This document shows positions 44,200-52,271 of a DNA stretch of 64,000 nt, piece after piece. The notes under the pieces were generated by a model. The model was given only the letters and a program-made list of their open reading frames with translations, made no database searches and had not been told where the DNA came from. The translations under genes were made by a program, and so were the position numbers. Every line of letters starts with the position of its first letter. Within the stretch, counting starts at the first letter, position 1. The DNA is from VRUE01 sp036379955. Its GTDB lineage: Bacteria > Actinomycetota > Thermoleophilia > Solirubrobacterales > 70-9. The stretch lies in NCBI GenBank assembly GCA_036379955.1, contig DASVFR010000048.1, forward strand, positions 88,733 to 152,732, read 5' to 3'.

Positions 44200-45480
44200 A
44201 TGTCGGACTTGCCAGACAACTTCCAAACGGCGCCGCTCAGCGAGGTCGATCCCGAGGTCGCCGCCGTGCTCGACGGCGAGCTGCGCCGCCAGCAGAGCAC
44301 GCTGGAGATGATCGCCTCGGAGAACTTCGTCCCCCAGGCGGTGCTCGACGCGGTCGGCTCGGTTCTCACCAACAAGTACGCCGAGGGTTATCCGGGGCGG
44401 CGTTACTACGGTGGCTGCGAGGAGGTCGACGTCGCCGAGCAGCTCGCGATCGACCGGGCCAAGGAGCTGTTCGGCGCCGACCACGCCAACGTCCAGCCCC
44501 ATTCCGGGGCGCAGGCCAACAACGCCATCTACATGGCGCTGCTCGAACCGGGGGACACCTTCCTCGGCCTCGCTCTCGACCACGGAGGCCACCTCAGCCA
44601 CGGGATGAAGATCAACGTCTCCGGCACGCTCTACAACCCGGTTCCGTACCACGTCCGCAAAGACGATCTGCTGGTCGACATGGACGAGGTTGCAGCGCTT
44701 GCCGAAGAGCACAAGCCGAAGCTGATCGTCGCCGGCTGGTCCGCTTACCCGCGACAGCTCGACTTCGCCGCCTTCCGCGCGATCGCCGATTCGGTCGATG
44801 CCAGGCTGATGGTCGACATGGCCCACTTCGCCGGCCTCGTTGCCGCCGGCGAGCACCCCAACCCGGTGCCCCACGCCGACGTGGTGACGACGACGATCCA
44901 CAAGACTCTCTGCGGCCCCCGCAGCGGCATGATCCTCTGCAAGGACGAGCACGCCGCGGCGATCGACAAGGCGACCTTCCCGGGCCAGCAAGGGGGGCCG
45001 CTGATGCACACGATCGCGGCCAAGGCGGTGGCGCTGCGGATCGCCGCCAGCGAGCAATTCCGCGCCCGCCAGCGGCAGACGATCGCCAATGCGCAGGCCC
45101 TCGCCATCGGTCTGAAAGAGAACGGGGTGCCGATACTGACCGGCGGCACCGACGTCCATCTCGTCCTTGTCGACCTCACCCCGACCGGCCTCGACGGCCA
45201 GACCGCCGAGGACCGCCTGGAGGCGGTCGGCATTACCGTCAACCGCAACGCGATCCCCTTCGACCCGCGCCCGCCGATGAACCCTTCCGGCCTGCGCATC
45301 GGCACGCCGGCCCTCACCACGCGCGGCCTCGTCGAGGAGGACATGGCCGAGATTGCCGAGGTGATCGCGACCGCCCTCTCCGGCGATTTTGAAGCGCGGA
45401 AAGACGCCCTCTCCGAGCGCACCCGCACCCTGATGGAGCGCTACCCGCTCTACCCGCAGCTCTCGCCCGCCTCGGTCTGA
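44200..45480 (+). CDS. glyA: Serine hydroxymethyltransferase
   Basis: PLP enzyme, 426 aa, interconverting serine and glycine and charging tetrahydrofolate with one-carbon units. The PLP lysine is Lys235 in TTTIHKTLCGPRSG; earlier motifs are LEMIASENFVPQAVLDA, NKYAEGYPGRRYYGGC and NVQPHSGAQANNAIYMALL, and LMVDMAHFAGLVAAGEHP holds the PLP-contacting Asp. The length and motif order are normal. It begins 42 bases from the divergent lysyl-oxidase-like gene and is followed by the DUF354 glycosyltransferase after 40 bases. Confidence 0.97.
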   Translation: MSDLPDNFQTAPLSEVDPEVAAVLDGELRRQQSTLEMIASENFVPQAVLDAVGSVLTNKYAEGYPGRRYYGGCEEVDVAEQLAIDRAKELFGADHANVQPHSGAQANNAIYMALLEPGDTFLGLALDHGGHLSHGMKINVSGTLYNPVPYHVRKDDLLVDMDEVAALAEEHKPKLIVAGWSAYPRQLDFAAFRAIADSVDARLMVDMAHFAGLVAAGEHPNPVPHADVVTTTIHKTLCGPRSGMILCKDEHAAAIDKATFPGQQGGPLMHTIAAKAVALRIAASEQFRARQRQTIANAQALAIGLKENGVPILTGGTDVHLVLVDLTPTGLDGQTAEDRLEAVGITVNRNAIPFDPRPPMNPSGLRIGTPALTTRGLVEEDMAEIAEVIATALSGDFEARKDALSERTRTLMERYPLYPQLSPASV

Positions 45481-45520
45481 TCGCTCGCGGCGACCAGCCC
45501 ATTCGCGAAGATCCCGCGCG

Positions 45521-46528
45521 ATGAGGATCTGGGTCGATTGCACGGCGGCGGCGCACCCCCTGGTCCTGCGGCCGGTGATCGAGCGACTCGAAGCCCGCGG
45601 GGACGAGGTCTTCGTCACCGCTCGCGAGTATGGGCAGACGCTGGGGGTGCTCGACCGGCTGGGGATTCCCTACGAGTCCGTCGGTGCCCACGCGGGCGCT
45701 TCAACGTTGAGGAAGGGTGCGGCCGTGGCCGGGCGTTCGGCTGGGCTGGCGAGGATCGTCTGGGGAAAACGTCCCGACCTGGCGCTCGCCCACGGCTCGG
45801 TCGACCTGGCGCTCGTCAGCTGGGCGTTTCGCATCCCCTCTGTGCAGATGCAGGATTACGAGTTCGCGGGCTGGCAGCGGCAGATCGCCTTCCGCGCCGC
45901 GCGGCGCGTGCTGGCGCCCGACTCGATCCCAGTCGAGAGGCTGCGCCGGGTGGGCGCCAAGGAGCGCAAGCTGTTCCGCTTCCCCGGTCTCAAGGAGGAG
46001 TACTACCTGGCCGGGTTTGAGCCCGACCCGGCGGTGCTCGACGAGCTCGGGCTCGATCGCGAGAAGGTGCTCGTCGTCGTCCGTCCGCCCCCGGAGACCT
46101 CCGAGTACCACGCGCCCAACGACGTCTACGGCGCCGCGATCCGTCGGCTCGCCGCGGCTGACGGCGTCCAGGCCGTGGTCGTTCCCCGCACCGAGGAGCA
46201 GGGCGAGGAGGTGCGGAGAATGGGGGCGGACAATCTCCTCGTCCCCGAGCGGGCGATCGACGCCCAGTGCCTGATCGCCTTCGCCGACCTGGTGGTCAGC
46301 GCGGGGGGGACGATGAATCGCGAGGCCGTCGCCCTGGGCACGCCGGTCTTCACCACCTTCGCGGGGCGCATGGGCGGAGTCGACGAGGCGCTGATCGCCG
46401 CCGGCCGCCTCCGCGTCCTCGAAGACCCTGACGAGCTGCCCCTGCGCAAGCGCGAGACCCCGGTCGGCGTGCGCGACCCCCGCGACCCCAAGCTCCTGGT
46501 CGACGCGGCCCTCGATGCCCTCGCCTAG
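45521..46528 (+). CDS. DUF354-type glycosyltransferase-like protein, 335 aa
   Basis: Protein of the DUF354 family, a GT-B-like fold related to UDP-GlcNAc 2-epimerases and MurG-type transferases. The N-terminus MRIWVDCTAAAHPLVLRPVI, LAHGSVDLALVSWAFRIPSVQ and the C-terminal donor-binding loop DLVVSAGGTMNREAVALGTPVF are recognisable; VVVRPPPETSEYH lies at the domain junction. The substrate is unknown; location before a WecA-like enzyme suggests envelope glycan work. A 23-bp palindrome begins 3 bases after the stop. Confidence 0.8.
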   Translation: MRIWVDCTAAAHPLVLRPVIERLEARGDEVFVTAREYGQTLGVLDRLGIPYESVGAHAGASTLRKGAAVAGRSAGLARIVWGKRPDLALAHGSVDLALVSWAFRIPSVQMQDYEFAGWQRQIAFRAARRVLAPDSIPVERLRRVGAKERKLFRFPGLKEEYYLAGFEPDPAVLDELGLDREKVLVVVRPPPETSEYHAPNDVYGAAIRRLAAADGVQAVVVPRTEEQGEEVRRMGADNLLVPERAIDAQCLIAFADLVVSAGGTMNREAVALGTPVFTTFAGRMGGVDEALIAAGRLRVLEDPDELPLRKRETPVGVRDPRDPKLLVDAALDALA

Positions 46529-46530
46529 CC

Positions 46531-46579
46531 CGGGTGCAACGCGTTCTACATGCATCGCATGTAGAACGCGTTGCACCCG
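46531..46579. repeat. Perfect 23-bp palindrome with 3-nt loop
   Basis: 46531–46553 and 46557–46579 are exact reverse complements around ATC. It lies directly after the DUF354 gene and 52 bases before the WecA-like gene. No T-run follows either arm. Its sequence differs from the other palindromes in the window, but its size (49 nt) equals that of family A. Confidence 0.7.
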
Positions 46580-46631
46580 CTGGGGCGTCGAGTAGCCTGG
46601 GCTCGCCCGCTCGTCCCGCGGGCGCAGCGAC

Positions 46632-47765
46632 ATGGCAGCGACCACTGACGCCGTTTTCGCCTTTCTCGTAGCGGCCGCGATCGCCTGGCTGACGGTTCCC
46701 TACGCCGAGCGGCTCGCCTACCGGATCGGGGCGATCGACATGCCCAAGGAGCGCGGCCTGCACGACCGGCCGATGCCGCGCCTCTCCGGGCTGGCGATCT
46801 TTGCCGGGATCGAGGTCGCCGGCTGGATCTGGCTGCCGGGCGACGGCGAGAGCCGCTCGATCCTGATCGGGGCGGCGGCGATCGCGGCGGTGGGCGTCGT
46901 CGACGACGTGCGCGGTCTCCCGGCCCTGCCAAAGCTCGCCGGCCAGATCGGGGCGGCGCTGATCCCGGTCCTCGCTGGCGTCCGCGTCGACGTCCTCACC
47001 CTGCCCTTCGTCGGCGGCTTCGAGCTCGGCTGGCTCGCCTACCCGCTGACCGTGCTCGGAATCGTCGCCGTCGTCAACGTGATCAACTTCATCGACGGCG
47101 TCGACGGCCTCGCGGCGGGCGTCTGCACGATCGCCGCGATCGCCCTCGCGATCATCGCCCTCTCGCTCGAGCGCAATGCCGCCGGCGTGCTCGCGGCGCT
47201 GACCGCGGGCGGGGCCCTCGGCTTCCTCCGCCACGGCTTCCCGCCGGCCTCCAGCTTCATGGGGGACACCGGCTCCAACCTGCTCGGCTACCTGCTCGCC
47301 ACCGCCTCGGTGCAGGGAGCGCTGAAGACGAACGCGGTTGTCGCCCTCGTCTTCCCGCTGGTCGTCCTGGCGGTGCCGATCCTCGACACCGGCTTCGTCG
47401 TCGCCAAGCGGGTCAAGTACCGGCAGCCGATCTATCAGGCCGACACCTGGCACTTCCACCACCGCATGGCCAACATCGGCTTCTCCCAACGGCGCACCCT
47501 CGCCTATCTCTACGGCTGGACCCTCGCTCTCGCCGCTCTCGCCCTCGCCCTGCGCTTCGTCCCCTACAGCGACGATCACGGTCACTTCGATGCGCTTTGG
47601 ACCGCGGTGATCGTGGCTTTCGGCCTACTTGCCCTGGCGACCAGCGTCTACCTGGTCTACGTGCTCGAGATCCTCAAGCTGCGTCGCGGCAAGATCAATC
47701 CCGAGACCGGCGAGTTCGAAGCGATCGAGCTCGATCAGCCCGAGAGAGTTAGTAACAGGTTGTAA
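46632..47765 (+). CDS. WecA/TagO-like polyprenyl-phosphate sugar-1-phosphate transferase, 377 aa
   Basis: Integral membrane enzyme attaching a sugar-1-phosphate (usually GlcNAc-1-P) to undecaprenyl or decaprenyl phosphate, the first step of teichoic acid, arabinogalactan or O-antigen-type polymers. The hallmarks are GVVDDVRGLPALPKLAGQI (Asp pair), VINFIDGVDGLAAGV, SSFMGDTGSNLLGYLLA and WHFHHRMANIGFSQR (the HxHHR loop that separates the WecA group from MraY). About ten helices are visible. It precedes the ATP synthase operon; whether they are co-transcribed is unclear. Confidence 0.9.
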   Translation: MAATTDAVFAFLVAAAIAWLTVPYAERLAYRIGAIDMPKERGLHDRPMPRLSGLAIFAGIEVAGWIWLPGDGESRSILIGAAAIAAVGVVDDVRGLPALPKLAGQIGAALIPVLAGVRVDVLTLPFVGGFELGWLAYPLTVLGIVAVVNVINFIDGVDGLAAGVCTIAAIALAIIALSLERNAAGVLAALTAGGALGFLRHGFPPASSFMGDTGSNLLGYLLATASVQGALKTNAVVALVFPLVVLAVPILDTGFVVAKRVKYRQPIYQADTWHFHHRMANIGFSQRRTLAYLYGWTLALAALALALRFVPYSDDHGHFDALWTAVIVAFGLLALATSVYLVYVLEILKLRRGKINPETGEFEAIELDQPERVSNRL

Positions 47766-47827
47766 CAAGCCTCACGAACTGGCTCTAGAAAGCCGTTCGT
47801 CGGCCCTTTCGGATATAGTCGCTGGTC

Positions 47828-47857
47828 CGCCCGCCACCCACGCGCCGGGCGTCTTTT
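47828..47857 (+). promoter_or_regulatory. Terminator-like hairpin abutting the atpI-like start
   Basis: CGCCCG (47828–47833) and CGGGCG (47846–47851) form a 6-bp stem with a 12-base loop, followed by TCTTTT and then ATG at 47858. No Shine–Dalgarno sequence is visible before that ATG. It could terminate transcripts from upstream, act as an attenuator of the atp operon, or mark a start near a leaderless message. A TATAGT hexamer (47814–47819) just upstream might be a -10 element. Confidence 0.35.
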
Positions 47858-48235
47858 ATGTCTCCTCCCAAGTACGTCGACCTTGCGGTCCTTGCCGCCG
47901 CCCTGGCCGTTTTCCTGCTCGGCGGACTACCCCTGCTCGGCTTCGCCGTCGGAGCGGGAGCTTGGCTCGCTCAGCGCGGCATCCAGGTCCTCGCCGCCCG
48001 TCGCGCCGCCGTCGAGCTGGCGGCTGGGCGCCGCCAGCGGGCGATGGCGACGATCGCCGCGACGACCCTCGGCCGCGTTTGGCTGATGGCGACGGCGGTG
48101 CTGGTCGCCGGCCTGGCCGAACGCGAAGCGGGACTCGCGGCCGCGATCCTCCTCGCCGCCCTCTTCACGGTCTCCATCGCAGCGCAGGGAATCGCCCACC
48201 TCTTCGACGAAGAGCCGGAGGCTGGCAAGGCATGA
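47858..48235 (+). CDS. AtpI-like small membrane protein, 125 aa
   Basis: Hydrophobic protein with about four helices in two pairs (LAVLAAALAVFLLGG…LGFAVGAGAWLA, then VWLMATAVLVAGLA…AAILLAALFTVSIAA). Its position directly before atpB, with a 4-base ATGA overlap, is that of AtpI/ATP synthase protein I, proposed to help c-ring assembly or Mg2+ supply. Sequence similarity to known AtpI is low by eye, so the name rests on position, length and topology. Confidence 0.6.
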   Translation: MSPPKYVDLAVLAAALAVFLLGGLPLLGFAVGAGAWLAQRGIQVLAARRAAVELAAGRRQRAMATIAATTLGRVWLMATAVLVAGLAEREAGLAAAILLAALFTVSIAAQGIAHLFDEEPEAGKA

Positions 48236-49140
48236 GCACCAAGGCCAAGGTCTTCACCGGCATCGGCGCCTACCTCGCGGTCGCGATCCTGATGCTGCTG
48301 ATCTTCGGCAGCAGCGGCAAAAACGAAGAGTTCCAGCCCCAGAACGAGTTCAAGCTCGAACCGTGGATCTCGCTGCACATCGGCAGTCTCGATCTCAGCA
48401 TCAACAAGGCGGTGCTCTACCTGGTCCTGGCCAGTGCCCTGACGATCTTCGTGATGTCCTGGATCGCGCGCCGCATGCATCAGAAGCCGAACCGGGTGCA
48501 GACCGCGATCGAGGTCGCCTACGACATGACCAAGAACAACATCACCGGCGGCAACATGGACGCGGCGACGGCGACCCGCTGGTTCCCCTTCCTCGCCGCG
48601 CTCTTCTTCTGGATCTGGTTCTCGAACATGCTCGGCTTCCTGCCGCTGCCGACCAACACCGAGCACGAGATCAGCGTCTTCGGGCTCGAAATCCCCGCCT
48701 TCGCGATCTACGCGGCGACCGCCAACCTCTCGATCCCGCTGGTCCTGACCCTCGTCGTCTGGATCTCCTACCACGTCGAAGGCGTGCGCTCGAAGGGGCT
48801 CTTCAAGTACCTCGCCAGCTGGCTGCCGCCCGGCCTCGAGGACATGAACCCGGTCGCCAAGGGCTTCATCTTCGTGATCGAGGCGATCTCGCACTTCGCC
48901 CGCCTGATCTCGCTCTCGGTGCGACTCTTCGCCAACATCCTCGCCGGCCACCTGCTGCTGCTCTTCATGGGCGGCGGGCTCGCCGTCCTGCTCGGCATCG
49001 CCGCGCTCGGCGCCCTCACCTTCCCCCTTGCCTTCTTCTTCTTCATCCTCGAGGTCGGCCTTATCGCCACCCTGCAGGCATTCATCTTCTCGACCCTGAC
49101 CGCTATCTACCTCGGCGGAGCGACCTCCGCGAGCCACTAG
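48232..49140 (+). CDS. atpB: ATP synthase F0 subunit a
   Basis: Proton-channel subunit, 302 aa. The start ATG at 48232 overlaps the AtpI-like stop. The essential arginine is in ISLSVRLFANILAGHLLLLF near the C-terminus, preceded by GFIFVIEAISHFARL, and helix segments such as ALFFWIWFSNMLGFLPLP are typical. About six to seven helices are visible. The N-terminal 80 residues include a first helix and a polar segment EEFQPQNEFKLEPW outside the membrane. First structural gene of the atp operon. Confidence 0.96.
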   Translation: MSTKAKVFTGIGAYLAVAILMLLIFGSSGKNEEFQPQNEFKLEPWISLHIGSLDLSINKAVLYLVLASALTIFVMSWIARRMHQKPNRVQTAIEVAYDMTKNNITGGNMDAATATRWFPFLAALFFWIWFSNMLGFLPLPTNTEHEISVFGLEIPAFAIYAATANLSIPLVLTLVVWISYHVEGVRSKGLFKYLASWLPPGLEDMNPVAKGFIFVIEAISHFARLISLSVRLFANILAGHLLLLFMGGGLAVLLGIAALGALTFPLAFFFFILEVGLIATLQAFIFSTLTAIYLGGATSASH

Positions 49141-49159
49141 AAAAGGAGCACTGCCCCAC

Positions 49160-49426
49160 ATGGACCTGTCCCCAGTTGTCGCCGCGATCTCCGACGAAGG
49201 GATCGAAGCCGCCGGCAAGGCGATCGCCCTCGGCGTCGGTGCCGGCCTTGGCTCGATCGGCGCCGGCATCGGCATCGGCATCATCTTCGGCACGGAGATC
49301 GAGTCGGTCGCCCGTCAGCCCGAGCTCAAAGACGAGCTGCAGAGCATCCGTTGGCTCGGCTTCGCGCTTACCGAGGCCGTGGCCTTCTACACCTTCATCT
49401 TCGGCCTCATCGCCTTCTTCCTCTAG
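49160..49426 (+). CDS. atpE: ATP synthase F0 subunit c
   Basis: c-ring subunit of 88 aa with two helices. Helix 1 carries GAGLGSIGAGIGIGIIFG (glycine zipper that sets ring packing), the polar loop is ESVARQPELKDEL, and helix 2 has the ion-carrying glutamate Glu72 in FALTEAVAFYTFIF. The residues that coordinate Na+ in sodium-type rings (a Gln in helix 1, Ser/Thr after the Glu) are absent, so proton coupling is expected. AAAAGGAG lies ahead of the start. Confidence 0.96.
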   Translation: MDLSPVVAAISDEGIEAAGKAIALGVGAGLGSIGAGIGIGIIFGTEIESVARQPELKDELQSIRWLGFALTEAVAFYTFIFGLIAFFL

Positions 49427-49435
49427 GTCGGTCGC

Positions 49436-50017
49436 GTGGAGCTATTCGGTCAAATAATCGGCCTGATCCCGCTTGCGGCTGAGAAGTCGGAAGAAGGCGG
49501 CAGCTTCCTGGTTTCGCCGGGCCTCGGCCTGATGATCTGGACGCTGGTCCTCTTCCTCATCACCATGTGGGTGTTGAGCAAGCTCGCCTTCCCGAAGATC
49601 CAGGAGGCGCTGGACAGACGGGCCAAGGTGATCGCCGAGTCGATCGAGGCGGCCGAACGGCAGCGCAAGGAGTCCGACGAGCTGCTGGCGGAGTACCGCG
49701 AGCGCCTCGCGGAGGCCCGCGAGCAGGCCGACGACATCATGGCCCGCGCCCGCAAGGCGGCGGAGACGGCGGAAGCCGAGGCAACCGCCGCCGGCAAGGA
49801 GAAGCGCGAGGAGCTCGTCGCCGCCGCCAAGCGCGACATCGAGGCCGAGACCCGGCGCTCGCTCGAGCAGATCCGCAAGGAGGTCGCCGACCTCACCGTG
49901 CTGGCGACCGAGAAGGTCACCCGCAAGGCGCTCAACGAGGACGACCAGCGCCGCCTGGTCGAGGAGGCGCTGAGCGAGGTCGACTTCTCGGCGCTCTCGG
50001 AGGGTTCGCAGAACTGA
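49436..50017 (+). CDS. atpF: ATP synthase F0 subunit b
   Basis: Peripheral-stalk subunit of 193 aa. One membrane helix (LGLMIWTLVLFLITMWVLSKL, residues about 25–44) is followed by a long charged helix rich in Ala, Glu, Arg and Lys (KVIAESIEAAERQRKESDEL…) that forms the right-handed stalk coiled coil, ending in a subunit-delta-binding tail. It starts with GTG at 49436, 9 bases after atpE. Its TGA overlaps the atpH ATG by one base (TGATG). Confidence 0.94.
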   Translation: MELFGQIIGLIPLAAEKSEEGGSFLVSPGLGLMIWTLVLFLITMWVLSKLAFPKIQEALDRRAKVIAESIEAAERQRKESDELLAEYRERLAEAREQADDIMARARKAAETAEAEATAAGKEKREELVAAAKRDIEAETRRSLEQIRKEVADLTVLATEKVTRKALNEDDQRRLVEEALSEVDFSALSEGSQN

Positions 50018-50550
50018 TGCAGGAGGCAGCTCGCGTATACGCCGAGGCGCTGTTTGACGTCGCCAAGGACAGGGGCAAGCTCGACGCGATCCGTGACGAG
50101 CTGGCCCAAGTCGTCGACGCCGTCGACGGCAACCGCGAGTTGCAGGTCTTCTTCTTCAGCCCCTACTTCTCCTCAGCGGAGAAGGTGGCGGGCCTGAAGC
50201 GCGCCGTGCTCGGCGCCGACGCCGAGCTGCTCAACTTCCTCGAGCTCGTGATCGAGAAGCAGCGGATGCCGGAGATCTTCCGCATTCGCCGCCATTTCGA
50301 GGAGCTCTGGAAGGAGGAGAACAGGCGCATCGAGGTGACGGTCACCAGCGCCGTCGAGCTCGACCCGGCGGTCGTGCAGAAGGTAGGAGATGAGATCGAG
50401 CGCCAGACCGGTCAGAAGGTCGACCTCGCCAGTCGCGTCGACGGCGAGATCCTCGGCGGCATCGTCCTGCAGGTCGGCAACAAGGTCCTCGACGCGAGCA
50501 TCCGCGCTCGCTTGGAGAAACTTCGAAAGAGCGTCGCCCAGGCGGCATAA
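50017..50550 (+). CDS. atpH: ATP synthase F1 subunit delta
   Basis: Stalk connector of 177 aa linking b to the top of F1. The N-terminal helical domain begins MQEAARVYAEALFDVAKDRG, and the C-terminal signature is VDLASRVDGEILGGIVLQVG followed by VLDASIRARLEKLRKSV. The length is normal for a stand-alone delta (not the b-delta fusion of mycobacteria). The start ATG shares its A with the atpF stop, so translation is coupled. Confidence 0.94.
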   Translation: MQEAARVYAEALFDVAKDRGKLDAIRDELAQVVDAVDGNRELQVFFFSPYFSSAEKVAGLKRAVLGADAELLNFLELVIEKQRMPEIFRIRRHFEELWKEENRRIEVTVTSAVELDPAVVQKVGDEIERQTGQKVDLASRVDGEILGGIVLQVGNKVLDASIRARLEKLRKSVAQAA

Positions 50551-50568
50551 GGAGGAAGAAAGCACCCG

Positions 50569-52203
50569 ATGGAGATCAAGCCCGACGAGATCGCAAGCAT
50601 CCTCAGAGAGAGGATCGAGGGACTCGACAGCGACAGCTCCGACCTCGCCGAGGTCGGCACCGTGCTCTCGGTCGCCGACGGAATCGCCCGCATCCACGGC
50701 CTCGACAACTGCATGGCGCTGGAGATGCTCGAGCTGCCTCACGGCGTCACCGGCCTCGCCCTCAACCTCGAGGAGGACAACGTCGGCGCCGTCCTCTTCG
50801 GCGAGTGGGACAAGGTCGTCGAGGGCGACACCGTCAAGCGCACCGGCCACCTGCTGCGCATCCCGGTCGGCGACGAGTTGCTCGGCCGCATGGTCGACCC
50901 GCTCGGCCGCCCGCTCGACGACGCCGGCGAGGTGGCGACGACTCAGACCCGCCCGGCCGAGTTCAAGGCGCCCGGCGTCGTCCAGCGCCAGCCGGTGACC
51001 GAACCGGTGCAGACCGGCCTGATGGCGATCGACGGGATGATCCCGATCGGCCGCGGCCAGCGAGAGCTGATCATCGGCGACCGCCAGACCGGCAAGACCG
51101 CGATCGCGATCGACACGATCATCAACAACCGCGACAAGGACATGGTCTGCATCTACGTCGCGATCGGGCAGAAGATGTCGACGGTCGTCCAGCTCAAGCA
51201 GGTGCTGGAGGAGAACGGGGCGATGGAGAACACGATCATCGTCGCCGCCCCCGCCGACGAGGCGGCGCCGATCAAGTTCATCGCCCCCTACGCGGGCTGC
51301 GCGATGGGCGAGCACTTCCTCTACAACGGCAAGGCCGCCCTCTGCGTCTACGACGACCTGACCAAGCACGCCTACGCCTACCGGCAGATGTCGCTGCTGC
51401 TGCGGCGCCCGCCCGGTCGCGAGGCCTACCCCGGCGACGTCTTCTACCTGCACTCGCGCCTCCTCGAGCGGGCGGTGAAGCTGAACGACGACCTCGGCGG
51501 CGGCTCGCTGACGGCGCTGCCGATCATCGAGACCCAGGCCTCCGATGTCTCCGCCTACATCCCGACCAACGTGATCTCGATCACCGACGGCCAGATCTTC
51601 CTCGAGTCCGACCTCTTCTACTCGGGCGTTCGCCCGGCGATCAACGTCGGCATCTCGGTCTCGCGGGTGGGCGGCAACGCGCAGACGAAGGCGATGAAGA
51701 AGGTCGCCGGCAAGCTGCGCCTCGACCTCTCCCAGTACCGCGACCTCGAGGCCTTCGCCCAGTTCGGCTCCGAGCTCGATCCCGAGACGCAGAAGACCCT
51801 CAACCGCGGCGAACGGCTGGTCGAGCTGCTCAAGCAGAAGGAGCGCGAGCCGCTCGAGGTCGCCGACCAGGTGGCGGCGATCTATTCGGGCACCGGCGGC
51901 TACCTGGACCGGATCAAGACCGAGCGCGTCGGCGAGTTCCTCGGCGACCTGAAGATCCGCCTGCACTCCGAGAAGGCCGAGCTGCTGAAGCGGATTGGCG
52001 ACACCGGCAAGCTCGAGGACGACGACGAGAAGGAGCTCGGCGCCGCGATCGCCGATTTCGTCGACGACTTCGGTCCCGACTTCGACGAGCACGGCGACCC
52101 GCTCGAGGCCGGCGAGTCCGACCGAGTCCATTCGCAGGAGGAGCGCAGCAAGGGCAGCCACGTCCCGGCCGAGGAAACCGAGAAGGAGACGGCCGCGGCG
52201 TGA
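50569..52203 (+). CDS. atpA: ATP synthase F1 subunit alpha
   Basis: Non-catalytic nucleotide-binding subunit, 544 aa. Walker A is GDRQTGKT at residues 170–177; MVCIYVAIGQKMSTV, the Arg-finger region VISITDGQIFLESDLFYSGV and PAINVGISVSRVGG are present. The N-terminus MEIKPDEIASILRERIEG binds delta. A C-terminal extension of about 40 acidic and Lys/Glu-rich residues (HSQEERSKGSHVPAEETEKE) goes beyond the usual end. GGAGGAAG supports the ATG at 50569. A 35-nt hairpin begins 3 bases after the stop. Confidence 0.97.
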   Translation: MEIKPDEIASILRERIEGLDSDSSDLAEVGTVLSVADGIARIHGLDNCMALEMLELPHGVTGLALNLEEDNVGAVLFGEWDKVVEGDTVKRTGHLLRIPVGDELLGRMVDPLGRPLDDAGEVATTQTRPAEFKAPGVVQRQPVTEPVQTGLMAIDGMIPIGRGQRELIIGDRQTGKTAIAIDTIINNRDKDMVCIYVAIGQKMSTVVQLKQVLEENGAMENTIIVAAPADEAAPIKFIAPYAGCAMGEHFLYNGKAALCVYDDLTKHAYAYRQMSLLLRRPPGREAYPGDVFYLHSRLLERAVKLNDDLGGGSLTALPIIETQASDVSAYIPTNVISITDGQIFLESDLFYSGVRPAINVGISVSRVGGNAQTKAMKKVAGKLRLDLSQYRDLEAFAQFGSELDPETQKTLNRGERLVELLKQKEREPLEVADQVAAIYSGTGGYLDRIKTERVGEFLGDLKIRLHSEKAELLKRIGDTGKLEDDDEKELGAAIADFVDDFGPDFDEHGDPLEAGESDRVHSQEERSKGSHVPAEETEKETAAA

Positions 52204-52205
52204 GA

Positions 52206-52240
52206 GCTGCATTGACCGTGCATACGACGGCGAATGCAGC
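52206..52240 (+). other. Intercistronic hairpin between atpA and atpG
   Basis: GCTGCATT (52206–52213) pairs perfectly with AATGCAGC (52233–52240); an inner CCGT/ACGG helix follows after a 2×2 loop. It starts 3 bases after the atpA stop and ends 31 before atpG. No U-tract is present. A message-stabilising or processing hairpin that tunes alpha:gamma stoichiometry is plausible. Confidence 0.45.
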
Positions 52241-52271
52241 ACGCGTTCGCCGGTGGCGGAGCATCTGAGCC

